From NCBI GenBank assembly GCA_964609965.1, contig CAZSTS010000003.1, forward strand, positions 186,001 to 250,000: a DNA stretch of 64,000 nt. The letters run 5' to 3'. Shown piece by piece: positions 24,359-32,659 of this stretch; positions within the stretch are counted from its first letter, which is position 1; each line of letters begins with the position of its first letter. Below the pieces are notes generated by a model that searched no databases, was not told where the DNA came from, and saw only the letters and a program-made list of their open reading frames with translations. A program made the position numbers and the translations under genes. Origin of the DNA: JAHJDR01 sp964609965 (GTDB lineage Bacteria; UBA10199; JADGCS01).

Positions 24359-25903
24359 ATGCACGACAAATTAGAACTATTAAAACAATATAATGAGAAA
24401 GCGCTACTTGGGGGCGGACAAGCTCGTATAGACAAACAACACGCAGCTGGAAAGATGACAGCACGAGAGCGAATAGAATTTTTGCTCGATGAAGGTTCTT
24501 TTGTAGAGGTTGATAAATTTGTGGCTCATAATTGCCAGGATTTTGGTATGGAAAAAAAGAAGGTTTTGGGTGACGGTGTTGTGACAGGGTATGGAACGGT
24601 TAACGGGCGTAAAATATTTGTGTTTGCCCAAGATTTCACTGCCTTTGGGGGCTCATTAGGTGAGGCTTTTGCTCAGAAAATATGCAAGATCATGGATATG
24701 GCAAAAAAGACCAATTCTCCTGTTATTGGTTTGAATGATTCAGGTGGTGCTCGTATTCAAGAAGGAGTGGTAAGTTTAGCAGGGTATGCCGATATCTTTT
24801 TACGAAATGTCATGTCTTCGGGTGTTGTTCCACAAATTTCGGTTATTATGGGGCCTTGTGCAGGTGGTGCTGTGTACAGTCCAGCCATGACTGATTTTAT
24901 CATCATGGTGAAAAAAAGTTCACATATGTTTATCACAGGTCCCGAAGTGATAAAAGCGGTTACCCACGAAGATGTGAATAAAGAAGACTTAGGTGGTGCC
25001 GAAGCCCATGCTACAAAAAGTGGTGTGGCACATTTTGTTGCTGAAGATGAGCAAGATGCCTTGAATATCGTAAAAGATGTTTTGAGTTATTCACCTTCGA
25101 GCAACTCAGAGAGAACTCCTGTTAGTGCTACTGATGACCCCTGGGATCGTGAAGATGAGAGTTTAAATACGGTCGTCCCAAATAATTCTAAAAGGGCTTA
25201 CGATGTTAAAGACATCATCACAAAGGTTGTTGATGATGGAAGATTTTTAGAAGTCCACAAAAGTTACGCTCAAAACATGGTTGTGGGGTTTGCGCGATTT
25301 AAAGGGCGTTCTGTTGGTATTGTGGCAAATCAACCTTCTTTTTTAGCAGGGTGTTTAGATATTAAAGCTTCGGTGAAAGGGGCTCGTTTTGTTCGTTATT
25401 GCGACGCTTTTAATATCCCCTTGGTTACCTTTGTTGATGTTCCTGGTTTCTTGCCAGGAATCCAACAAGAAGAGGGAGGTATTATTTTTAACGGTGCTAA
25501 ACTTCTTTATGCTTTTTGTGAGGCGACAGTTCCCAAAATTACACTCATTCTTCGCAAGGCCTATGGTGGGGCCTATGATGTGATGAGTTCAAAGCATATT
25601 AGAGGCGACATCAATTACGCGTATCCTTCTGCTGAGATTGCTGTTATGGGGCCTCAAGGGGCTGTGAATATTATTTTTCGTAAAGAGATAGCTGCTGCAG
25701 AGGATCCTGCTAAAACAAAAGAAGAACTCGTTGATCAGTATTGTGAAAAATTTGCTAATCCTTATAAAGCGGCTGAGCTAGGGTACATTGATGAAGTGAT
25801 TTACCCTCAAGAAACGAGAAAAAAGATTGTACAGGCATTAGAAATGCTAAAAGATAAGGTGGATAGTAATCCCAAGAAGAAACATGGGAATATACCTTTG
25901 TAG
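24359..25903 (+). CDS. Acyl-CoA carboxylase carboxyltransferase subunit
   Basis: A 514-residue biotin-dependent carboxyltransferase of the PccB/MmdA type, which moves CO2 between carboxybiotin and an acyl-CoA such as propionyl-CoA. The N-terminal half has KMTARERIEFLLDEGSF and GLNDSGGARIQEGV with the GPCAGGAVYSPA oxyanion-hole block. The C-terminal half has DVPGFLPGIQQEEGGII and LRKAYGGAYDVMSSKH. Both crotonase-like halves are complete and the length is standard. The biotin carboxylase and biotin carrier subunits are not adjacent. Whether it works as propionyl-CoA carboxylase or as methylmalonyl-CoA decarboxylase cannot be decided here. Confidence 0.9.
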   Translation: MHDKLELLKQYNEKALLGGGQARIDKQHAAGKMTARERIEFLLDEGSFVEVDKFVAHNCQDFGMEKKKVLGDGVVTGYGTVNGRKIFVFAQDFTAFGGSLGEAFAQKICKIMDMAKKTNSPVIGLNDSGGARIQEGVVSLAGYADIFLRNVMSSGVVPQISVIMGPCAGGAVYSPAMTDFIIMVKKSSHMFITGPEVIKAVTHEDVNKEDLGGAEAHATKSGVAHFVAEDEQDALNIVKDVLSYSPSSNSERTPVSATDDPWDREDESLNTVVPNNSKRAYDVKDIITKVVDDGRFLEVHKSYAQNMVVGFARFKGRSVGIVANQPSFLAGCLDIKASVKGARFVRYCDAFNIPLVTFVDVPGFLPGIQQEEGGIIFNGAKLLYAFCEATVPKITLILRKAYGGAYDVMSSKHIRGDINYAYPSAEIAVMGPQGAVNIIFRKEIAAAEDPAKTKEELVDQYCEKFANPYKAAELGYIDEVIYPQETRKKIVQALEMLKDKVDSNPKKKHGNIPL

Positions 25904-25931
25904 TGGGTTGTGGATAGTGGATTGTGGGTCG
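25904..25931. repeat. Heptamer array, four units of TGGGTCG type
   Basis: Units are tgggttg, tggatag, tggattg and tgggtcg, starting at the first base after the carboxyltransferase stop codon. The same unit type appears at 47065 and 50986. Confidence 0.85.
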
Positions 25932-25949
25932 AGAAGTTTAGGAGAAAAA

Positions 25950-26267
25950 ATGAAAAAAATTATTATAACATTATTTTTGATGGCCGTTTTTAGTTTTATC
26001 AGTTTTAATGCTTTTTCAAACGAGATTACACACGCTATTGGTGATACCGGGTACATGATTCGAGAGGCTATGCACGAAAAAGCTTATATAACAGATTACA
26101 AAAAATATAAACTGGCTATAAAATTACAAAAAGAAGCTAAACAATATTTGCACGGAACCCATAAAAATGGGCGTAGTGTTTCCAAAGCCATGGCCCTAAC
26201 AAAACAGGCTTATGCTTTAGCTAAGCAGGCTAGAGACTCGGCGTTAGTGCAAAAGAAATATTGGTGA
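25950..26267 (+). CDS. Small exported helical protein, DUF4398-like
   Basis: 105 residues from ATG 25950, which follows a GGAG site; an upstream ATG at 25884 lies inside the previous gene. It has a Sec signal (KKIIITLFLMAVFSFISFNAFS) and a mature part of two or three amphipathic helices rich in Ala, Lys and Gln (YKLAIKLQKEAKQYLHG, KAMALTKQAYALAKQARDSALVQKK). This pattern is that of DUF4398-type periplasmic or outer-membrane helical proteins. It sits between the carboxyltransferase and purC, and only four bases separate it from purC. Function unknown. Confidence 0.65.
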   Translation: MKKIIITLFLMAVFSFISFNAFSNEITHAIGDTGYMIREAMHEKAYITDYKKYKLAIKLQKEAKQYLHGTHKNGRSVSKAMALTKQAYALAKQARDSALVQKKYW

Positions 26268-26271
26268 ATAT

Positions 26272-27171
26272 ATGTATGAATCAAATTTAAAACAGTTTCC
26301 TTTATTATTCAGAGGCAAAGTAAGAGATATGTATGATTTGGGAGATGATTTGCTTATCATCGCCACAGATAGAATCTCGGCCTTTGATGTCATTCTTCCT
26401 AAGCCCATACTTGGAAAGGGTATTGTGCTCACAAAACTTACTGAGTTTTGGTTAGAGCACTTTAAAAATATTGTGCCTTCGCATACATCAGAATTAAAAC
26501 TTAATGATGTGATTTCTGATTCCAAGACTTTTGAAGAATTAAAAGACCGCACAGTGGTTGTTAAAAAAGCCAAACCTCTTCCTATTGAATGTGTGGTGAG
26601 GGGGTATCTCTTGGGTTCTGGTTATAAAGACTATCAAAACACAGGCACAGTTTGTGGTATTGAGCTTCCTAAAGGACTTAAGTTGGCCGAAAAACTTCCC
26701 GAACCTATTTTTACTCCTGCTACAAAGGCTGAACAGGGTGATCACGATGAAAACATCGATTTTGAAACAGCGAGCCAGCTTGTAGGGCATGCTTTGGCAA
26801 ATAAGGTGCGAGATATTAGCATCCAGCTTTATAGCGAGGCAGCCAAGTACGCTGAAGAACGAGGTATTATTATCGCAGACACAAAATTTGAATTTGGCTT
26901 ATTGGGTGATAAACTTATTATTATTGATGAGGTACTTACTCCAGATTCTTCACGTTTTTGGGATGCCAAAACCTATCAGGTTGGTGTGAGTCCACCTAGT
27001 TTTGACAAACAAATTATTAGAGATTACTTAGAAACACTCGATTGGGACAAAAAGGCTCCAGGGCCTGAGTTGCCAGATGAGGTAGTTCAAAAAGCTTCAC
27101 GAAAATACCAGGAGGTATTAGAAAAACTAACCCACAGTGTGGGTTTTATGCCCCGTCATTTGGAGCGTTGA
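26272..27171 (+). CDS. purC: SAICAR synthetase PurC
   Basis: This 299-residue enzyme joins aspartate to CAIR with ATP to give SAICAR in purine synthesis. Family blocks are FRGKVRDMYDLGDDLLIIATDRISAFD (read as GKVRDMYD and TDRISAFD), VVKKAKPLPIECVVRGYLLGSGYKDY with the substrate Arg, EQGDHDENIDFE, IADTKFEFG and IDEVLTPDSSRFW. The length is that of the longer PurC form used in many non-enteric bacteria. purE follows after 68 bases, and together they carry out consecutive steps. Confidence 0.95.
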   Translation: MYESNLKQFPLLFRGKVRDMYDLGDDLLIIATDRISAFDVILPKPILGKGIVLTKLTEFWLEHFKNIVPSHTSELKLNDVISDSKTFEELKDRTVVVKKAKPLPIECVVRGYLLGSGYKDYQNTGTVCGIELPKGLKLAEKLPEPIFTPATKAEQGDHDENIDFETASQLVGHALANKVRDISIQLYSEAAKYAEERGIIIADTKFEFGLLGDKLIIIDEVLTPDSSRFWDAKTYQVGVSPPSFDKQIIRDYLETLDWDKKAPGPELPDEVVQKASRKYQEVLEKLTHSVGFMPRHLER

Positions 27172-27239
27172 CGTATTTTTTTTCAGATTGATACCCTGTA
27201 ATTTATTGCGGGGTTATTTATTAACTAATAGGAGGCAAT

Positions 27240-27722
27240 ATGACAACAGAACCACAAGTCGTTATTCTCATGGGAAGCCAGTCAGATGAAGAAGTTATGG
27301 CGAAGGCCGCAGAGGTCTTGAGTAAATTTGATGTATCCCATGAAGAAAAAATCATGTCAGCCCACCGTTTGCCAGAGCCTGTTGCTGAATACGCCACTCA
27401 GGCAAAAAGCAAAGGGGTCAAAATTTTTATCGCTGGAGCAGGACTTGCTGCCCATTTAGCAGGTGCAGTCGCCGCTCACACAACATTACCTGTCATTGGA
27501 GTTCCTTTAGATTCTGGAAAGGGTTTAGGCGGGCTCGATGCTTTGTTATCCACAATGCAAATGCCAAAGGGCGTTCCTGTAGCTACAGTAGCTATTGATG
27601 GAGCTGCCAATGCGGCTTTTCTCGCTATTCAAATTTTATCTCTCCAAGATGAGGCGCTTGCTGAAAGGTTTGAACATTATAGATCAGTACAAGCAGGAAA
27701 GCTTCTGAGAAACACCGGATAA
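27240..27722 (+). CDS. purE: N5-CAIR mutase PurE
   Basis: A 160-residue catalytic subunit that converts N5-CAIR to CAIR, directly before the PurC step. Key blocks are VVILMGSQSDEEVM at the N-terminus, IMSAHRLPEPVAEYA with the catalytic His, and FIAGAGLAAHLAGAVAAHTTLPVIGVPL. The C-terminal AANAAFLAIQIL helix fits as well. Class I length. A strong AGGAGG ribosome site precedes the ATG. No purK is seen nearby, so the partner is elsewhere or this is the class II (CO2-using) type; the sequence does not decide it. Confidence 0.95.
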   Translation: MTTEPQVVILMGSQSDEEVMAKAAEVLSKFDVSHEEKIMSAHRLPEPVAEYATQAKSKGVKIFIAGAGLAAHLAGAVAAHTTLPVIGVPLDSGKGLGGLDALLSTMQMPKGVPVATVAIDGAANAAFLAIQILSLQDEALAERFEHYRSVQAGKLLRNTG

Positions 27723-27755
27723 GGATTCGCCAGCTCTTTAAAGTGTAAGAATCTT

Positions 27756-28850
27756 TCAAATAATTCCAAAAACGAGCATGATGATCAAGAGCATAGGTGC
27801 GGAAAGCAGAGGCATGACGAGGTTGTCGTCTAGCTTTTTGAATGAGGATTCAGCTATAGCACCAGCCAATCCAGCCATGATAGAAAAAGGAAGAGCGTAA
27901 AGAGGTTGTAGTGTGTTGCTAAATATAAAGGTGCTGCAGAGAGCAGCGAGCGAAGAACAGGCTATAAAGCATGCAAGAAACCCTTCTAAACTAACATGGG
28001 TTTTGATTTTTATTTTACCCCAGGTTGAACCAATTATGCCTGCAATAGGATCAGCAACAGCGATGAAGAGCATGGTGAGTGTGGCTGTTTCTAGAGGGAA
28101 AACATAGTAAACAATTGCCATAGAAACAATGTAATGAGTAGCCGCTGTGACGCGCGTTTTTTCGTGTTCCCGCATGAGTGGTCCAAAAAAACGCCAAACG
28201 ATTTTTTTTACAGTTTTGTTATTATGACGTAAAACTTCGACTGATAGACTGAGCGTGATAAAAAAAGTAGCGATAATATTTTTTACTAATGGAGGAAGTC
28301 CTGCATAAACAAAAAGAAAGAGAAAAGAGAGGCCCATGAGAGTGTGAAAGATTTTTCTGCGCCATTGGAGGTTTGTGCGACACGAAAAAACAGCTTCTCC
28401 GCGCATGATTTTTTTGATTAAGGTATGTTCTTCGAGTTCAGACGTTTTATTGGCAATGTATTTGAGTTGGTCGTGAAATCGATTGATCTGGCTATCTAAT
28501 TCTTGAAAATGACGATTAAGTGTTTGGCTAATGTCTGAAAAGGAAATATTTTTGATTTCAGACACAAAAGACTTCATTTCTGTGTCAAAACGGTCAAGGT
28601 CATTCAGAATGGATTTAATGATCTCGCGTTTGCGCAGGCCTTTTGGCATATTTTGCAGCGATACTCTATAACTAGCCATGACTTCGGGCCAATTAGCTCT
28701 CCACGAAGTCAGTATTTTTTGGCGATAATTTTGAAAAGTCTCTGAGGAGCCAATCGATAACCCCTTGATGTCCTTTTTTAATTGATCAAGAAGCTCTGCA
28801 AAATTAAGGCTCGCTTTTGGAAAGGTTGTTGTCATAAGGCTTTTTGACAT
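27756..28850 (-). CDS. Dolichol-kinase/CTP-type lipid kinase-like protein with N-terminal helical extension
   Basis: 364 residues in two parts. The C-terminal 200 residues form a membrane domain of the SEC59/DGK1/phosphatidate cytidylyltransferase group: WRRKIFHTLMGLSFLF starts it, and IAVADPIAGIIGSTWGK followed by SLEGFLACF gives the two signature blocks. These enzymes use CTP to phosphorylate polyprenols or diacylglycerol. The N-terminal 165 residues are soluble and helical, with likely coiled coils (LDRFDTEMKSFVSEI, QELDSQINRFHDQLKYI), and are not usual in the family. The substrate is unknown. It is convergent with purE and divergent from the Crp/Fnr gene. Confidence 0.75.
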   Translation of the reverse strand: MSKSLMTTTFPKASLNFAELLDQLKKDIKGLSIGSSETFQNYRQKILTSWRANWPEVMASYRVSLQNMPKGLRKREIIKSILNDLDRFDTEMKSFVSEIKNISFSDISQTLNRHFQELDSQINRFHDQLKYIANKTSELEEHTLIKKIMRGEAVFSCRTNLQWRRKIFHTLMGLSFLFLFVYAGLPPLVKNIIATFFITLSLSVEVLRHNNKTVKKIVWRFFGPLMREHEKTRVTAATHYIVSMAIVYYVFPLETATLTMLFIAVADPIAGIIGSTWGKIKIKTHVSLEGFLACFIACSSLAALCSTFIFSNTLQPLYALPFSIMAGLAGAIAESSFKKLDDNLVMPLLSAPMLLIIMLVFGII

Positions 28851-28881
28851 GTTAGTCTGGTAGCAGATGAGGGGGGTTTAA

Positions 28882-28909
28882 ACAAAGGGAAAAGGACAAA
28901 GGGAAAGCT
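28882..28909. repeat. Heptamer array, four units of ACAAAGG/GAAAAGG type
   Basis: Units are acaaagg, gaaaagg, acaaagg and gaaagct, between the divergent starts of the 27756 and 28951 genes. Unlike most arrays here it does not follow a stop codon. Confidence 0.65.
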
Positions 28910-28950
28910 CTTTGTCTTTTCTGTAGAAAAAACAAAAGGTTATCAAGTTT

Positions 28951-29658
28951 ATGAAAAATGTTAAATTAAAATTCGAAGACTGTGAATGGGCCTCAAATCC
29001 TATTTTTGAGAAACTTCTTCCCAGTGAAATTCAACTTATTGAAGAAAACAAAGTTTGTAATATCTATAAGAAAAGTCAGGCGATTTTTCATGAAGGAAAT
29101 CCCCCTTTGGGTTTGTATTGTGTTCATGAGGGAAATGTAAAAGTTTTTAAAACTGGAGTGGATGGACGTGAACAAATTGTGCGAATGGCCAAAAAGGGTG
29201 ACATCATTGGTTACCGTGCTTTGATAGGAAAGGAGATTTACACTGCCACTGCTTCGGCTATTGTTGATTCAAAAATTTGTTTTATTGAAAAGCAGGTATT
29301 TTTTGATATTATTAATTCTAATCAAGAAATGCTTTGGGCTATGATGCGTTTACTCGCTCACGAGTTACATGCTGCAGAAGATTTTTTGGCTGACATGGCT
29401 CAAAAAACAGTGCGTGAAAGACTTGCCGAAGTTCTCATCCTTCTCAAAAACAAATATGGTTGCCAAGAGGTAGATGATGAAACATTGAATGTGATTTTAT
29501 CACGCGATGAGCTCGCGAGTATTGTGGGTACAGCTACTGAGACTCTTATCCGGCATCTATCAGATTTCAAGGATGAAGGTGTGATTCAAGTGAAGGGTCG
29601 CAAAATCAAAATTGTCGATTCAGAAAAGCTTATTGGTATAGCTAATATTAGTTTGTGA
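28951..29658 (+). CDS. Crp/Fnr-family transcription regulator
   Basis: A 235-residue regulator. Residues 20-140 form a cyclic-nucleotide-binding-type beta roll (AIFHEGNPPLGLYCVHEGNVKVFKTG, read as FHEGNPPLGLYCV and GNVKVFKTG) ending in the long dimer helix. Residues 150-225 form a winged helix with LSRDELASIVGTATETLIRHLSDFKDEGVIQVKGRKIKI, read as SRDELASIVGTATETLIRHL. Cys residues at 11, 36, 55 and 110 are not in the FNR iron-sulfur arrangement. The cAMP-contact Arg-Ser of CRP is not obvious, so the ligand is unknown. It is probably a redox or metabolite sensor; the nfnAB operon lies next door on the other strand. Confidence 0.88.
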   Translation: MKNVKLKFEDCEWASNPIFEKLLPSEIQLIEENKVCNIYKKSQAIFHEGNPPLGLYCVHEGNVKVFKTGVDGREQIVRMAKKGDIIGYRALIGKEIYTATASAIVDSKICFIEKQVFFDIINSNQEMLWAMMRLLAHELHAAEDFLADMAQKTVRERLAEVLILLKNKYGCQEVDDETLNVILSRDELASIVGTATETLIRHLSDFKDEGVIQVKGRKIKIVDSEKLIGIANISL

Positions 29659-29661
29659 GGA

Positions 29662-29696
29662 CGTCTAGAGTCTTGCGTCTAGTGTCTAGCGTCTGG
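29662..29696. repeat. Heptamer array, five units of CGTCTAG type
   Basis: Units are cgtctag, agtcttg, cgtctag, tgtctag and cgtctgg, starting four bases after the Crp/Fnr stop. The same unit is found at 55067-55087. Confidence 0.85.
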
Positions 29697-29725
29697 CGTG
29701 AAAAGCTATCTAGTATTCCAAGACG

Positions 29726-31228
29726 TTATTTCTTCGCTTCTTTTTCCAACAACTCGTTAATCGCTTTAGCAGCTCTTCGACCCTCACCCATAGCGAGAAT
29801 GACAGTAGCTGCTCCTAAAACGATATCGCCACCAGCGTAGACTTTTTCGACTTTTGTTTTCTGCGTATCATCTACAAGAATATTGCCCCATTTATTAGTC
29901 TCAATTTCTGGGGTTGTAGCAGCAATAAGAGGATTGCTGTTATTGCCAATAGCCACGATCACTGTATCAACGTCCAAAATAAATTCACTGCCAGGGATAA
30001 CAACAGGGCGACGTCGTCCTGATTCGTCTGGCTCTCCTAGTTCGTACTTTAAACATTCCATGGCTTTGACATGGGTTTTTTCGTCACCCAAAATCCGCTT
30101 CGCATTATTGAGGAAGTGAAAAATAATGCCTTCTTCTTTAGCATGTGCCACTTCTTCGACTCGGGCAGGCATTTCCTTCTCAGTTCTACGGTAAACAACA
30201 AAGACTTCTTCGGCCCCAAGACGCTTTGCCATACGTGCAGAATCCATGGCAACATTACCACCACCCAAAACAGCCACACGTTTTGATTTAAAGATAGGTG
30301 TGTCAGCTTTTTCTTTGTCAAAGGCTCGCATGAGATTGGCTCGAGTTAGATACTCGTTAGCAGAAAAAACGCCCACGAGATTTTCACCCTCAATACCCAT
30401 GAACATAGGAAGACCAGCGCCTGTGCCTACAAAAACAGCATCAAAGCCGTCTTTTTTCATAAGATCTTTGAGTTTGCGCGTGCGACCAACAACGTAATTC
30501 ATTTTAAATTCCACACCCATAGCGTGTAATGTCTCAATCTCTTGATCAACTATGCTGTTTGGGAGTCGAAATTCGGGAATACCATAGACCATGACCCCGC
30601 CCATTTTATGAAAGGCTTCAAAAATAGTAACTGAATGACCTTCACGTCTTACGTCGGCAGCCACAACTAAACCAGCAGGTCCACTTCCAACAATAGCGAC
30701 TTTTTTACCTGTTTCGGGTTTAACCTGAGGTGTTTCGATTGTGCCTTGTCCTCTTTCCCAGTCAGCAACAAAGCGTTCGAGTCGACCAATAGAAACAGCT
30801 TTATCAACACTCTTGAGAGATTTTCCAATGGTGCATGTTTCTTGGCATTGGGTTTCTTGTGGGCAGACACGACCACAAATAGCAGGGAGCAAGCTGTTTT
30901 CTTTGATGGTGTTAATGGCGGCTTGAAAATCACCGTCTGCAATTTCTTTAATGAACCGAGGGATATCGATTTGAACGGGACAACCATCAATGCATGGTTT
31001 ATTTTTACACTCAATGCAACGCATGGCTTCGACCACGGCCTGAAGAGGTGTGTAGCCTAGGGCAACTTCTTCGAGATTTGTGGCTCTTACCTTAGGGTCT
31101 TGAGAAGGCATGTCTTGCGAAGGAATTTTGAGACGATCTTTAGGCTTGAGCTCGTCTTTTTTGTCCTTGAGTTCGTTGTAAATTGATTCAGCTTCTTTTG
31201 TGATTTGTTCTGCTGTTTTATGAGTCAT
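29726..31228 (-). CDS. nfnB: NADPH-binding large subunit of NfnAB / glutamate synthase small-subunit family
   Basis: A 500-residue flavoprotein of the GltD/NfnB/SudA family. An N-terminal iron-sulfur region has CIECKNKPCIDGCPVQIDIPRFI and CGRVCPQETQCQETCTIG, read here as CIECKNKPC and CGRVCPQETQC. Two dinucleotide folds follow: VAIVGSGPAGLVVAADVRREG for FAD and VAVLGGGNVAMDSARMA for NADPH. It ends with GDIVLGAATVILAMGEGR. Next to the NfnA-like gene, with one base shared between stop and start, it is best read as the large subunit of electron-bifurcating NADH-dependent ferredoxin:NADP oxidoreductase. The older annotation would be glutamate synthase small subunit or sulfide dehydrogenase alpha. 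Confidence 0.85.
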   Translation of the reverse strand: MTHKTAEQITKEAESIYNELKDKKDELKPKDRLKIPSQDMPSQDPKVRATNLEEVALGYTPLQAVVEAMRCIECKNKPCIDGCPVQIDIPRFIKEIADGDFQAAINTIKENSLLPAICGRVCPQETQCQETCTIGKSLKSVDKAVSIGRLERFVADWERGQGTIETPQVKPETGKKVAIVGSGPAGLVVAADVRREGHSVTIFEAFHKMGGVMVYGIPEFRLPNSIVDQEIETLHAMGVEFKMNYVVGRTRKLKDLMKKDGFDAVFVGTGAGLPMFMGIEGENLVGVFSANEYLTRANLMRAFDKEKADTPIFKSKRVAVLGGGNVAMDSARMAKRLGAEEVFVVYRRTEKEMPARVEEVAHAKEEGIIFHFLNNAKRILGDEKTHVKAMECLKYELGEPDESGRRRPVVIPGSEFILDVDTVIVAIGNNSNPLIAATTPEIETNKWGNILVDDTQKTKVEKVYAGGDIVLGAATVILAMGEGRRAAKAINELLEKEAKK

Positions 31229-32082
31229 TATTTTTTCTCCTTAGCATCTTCCACTTGTTTATCGAGATTGCAGGAATGTTTTTCTTCTTCGATATCTTTG
31301 TATGAATTCAATCTGGCCATCATATTATCAAAATCCACAAGATGACCATCAAACTCTGGTCCATCTACACAGACAAATTTTACATCATCTCCAATATTAA
31401 CACGACACCCGCCACACATACCGGTTCCATCAACCATGATCGTGTTTAAAGAGACTTGGGTAAAAACTTTGTATGGCCTGGTTGTTTCAGCACAAAACTT
31501 CATCATAATGGGAGGGCCAATAGCTATAGCCATTTCTGGTTTGGGGGATCTTTCACAGATTTCTTTAAGAGGTTCTGTGACAAGAGCTTTTCTTCCATAT
31601 GAACCATCGTCTGTGCAGACAATGAGTTCATCTGCAATAGCCTTCATTTCTTCTTCTAATATAATAAGATCTTTTGTCCGTGCTCCAATAATCGTGATAA
31701 CGTGATTCCCGGCCTTTTTTAGGGCTTGAGCAATAGGATGAAGGGGGGCCACGCCAATACCACCGCCCACGCAGACCACAGTGCCTATTTTTTCGATATG
31801 CGTTGGGTTGCCCAAAGGGCCAACAACTGTGTTGATGTCGTCTCCCACATTCATTTTAGAAAGATCTGTTGTGGTTTTACCAACAACCTGAAAAATAATG
31901 GTAATAGTACCTTCTTTTTCATTAGCATCAGCTATGGTGAGCGGGATGCGCTCGCCAAATTCATCATCAAGTTGTAAAATAACAAACTGACCTGGTTGTC
32001 TTTCTTCGGCAATAAGAGGTGTATCAAGTGTCATGAGATAGACATCTTTAGATAACTGCTTTTTAGTGATGATTTTACTCAT
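31228..32082 (-). CDS. nfnA: NADH-binding small subunit of NfnAB
   Basis: A 284-residue ferredoxin-reductase-like flavoprotein (NfnA/SudB, related to dihydroorotate dehydrogenase PyrK). The FAD domain is at 1-95 (RIPLTIAD, where RxPxS/T contacts flavin) and the NAD domain starts at VVCVGGGIGVAPLHPIAQAL. A [2Fe-2S] cluster is expected at DGTGMCGGCRVNIG and the later FVCVDGPEFDGH. The last 20 residues are charged and variable. Its TAA stop overlaps the ATG of nfnB by one base, so the two are translationally coupled. An 8-base inverted repeat lies in the leader (32110-32135). Confidence 0.87.
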   Translation of the reverse strand: MSKIITKKQLSKDVYLMTLDTPLIAEERQPGQFVILQLDDEFGERIPLTIADANEKEGTITIIFQVVGKTTTDLSKMNVGDDINTVVGPLGNPTHIEKIGTVVCVGGGIGVAPLHPIAQALKKAGNHVITIIGARTKDLIILEEEMKAIADELIVCTDDGSYGRKALVTEPLKEICERSPKPEMAIAIGPPIMMKFCAETTRPYKVFTQVSLNTIMVDGTGMCGGCRVNIGDDVKFVCVDGPEFDGHLVDFDNMMARLNSYKDIEEEKHSCNLDKQVEDAKEKK

Positions 32083-32109
32083 TTTTTACCCTTTTTGTGA
32101 TTGAAGGTT

Positions 32110-32135
32110 ATGTTAGGGTGCTTTAGCTAACATAC
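32110..32135. promoter_or_regulatory. Inverted repeat in the nfnAB leader
   Basis: tatgttag (32110-32117) pairs perfectly with ctaacata (32128-32135) across a 10-base spacer, 28 bases upstream of the nfnA start. It could be an operator or a leader hairpin. Confidence 0.45.
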
Positions 32136-32269
32136 CCAATATTCAGTTGGCAACCGTGACGTATGAAAGTTTTTCAATTTCTAGACTTGTCTCGATGAAT
32201 AGTTTAATATAGTAAAATAACTCAGAAATTTATTATTTTTTCCAATAATGAATTACAAAAGGGTATTTT

Positions 32270-32653
32270 ATGGCAGACAAAAGAAAAGTTTTAGTTGTTG
32301 ATGATGATGTAGACCTTGTTGGGCTCATTCGCGAATATCTTGAAGCCTGTGGATACGAAACCTTTGAAGCCTTTGAAGGGGTTCGTGCTATCGAATTGGT
32401 GCGTAAAATTAAACCCGACGTTATTCTTTTAGATATCATGATGCCAGCAGGAAGGGGCGATGAGGTCATGCATAATCTTCATCACCATTACGAAACGTCA
32501 AACATACCAGTGATTATCATTTCTGGGGTCACTGATGCTGTCTTGCAAGAAAAGGTCATGTCTGAAGGGGCAAAAATCTTTTTGAAAAAGCCTTTTGAAT
32601 TAGATGAGGTTGTTGAGGCTATTGAAAAGGTTATTGGAAAACCCGTCGACTAA
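32270..32653 (+). CDS. Single-domain response regulator (CheY-like)
   Basis: A 127-residue receiver with nothing else attached. The acidic pair is VVDDDVD, the phospho-acceptor Asp is in VILLDIMMPAGRGDEV near residue 55, the Ser/Thr switch is in VIIISGVTD, and the Lys is in FLKKPFELDE. All active-site residues are present. No kinase lies next to it; the nearest kinase in the window is at 9523. It may act in a phosphorelay or by protein-protein contact. It converges on the 32660 gene with six bases between stops. Confidence 0.92.
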   Translation: MADKRKVLVVDDDVDLVGLIREYLEACGYETFEAFEGVRAIELVRKIKPDVILLDIMMPAGRGDEVMHNLHHHYETSNIPVIIISGVTDAVLQEKVMSEGAKIFLKKPFELDEVVEAIEKVIGKPVD

Positions 32654-32659
32654 TTTTTT

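Noticed and set aside
30746..31060. 104-codon frame antisense to nfnB
   Set aside because: It is a shadow of the conserved iron-sulfur region of nfnB.
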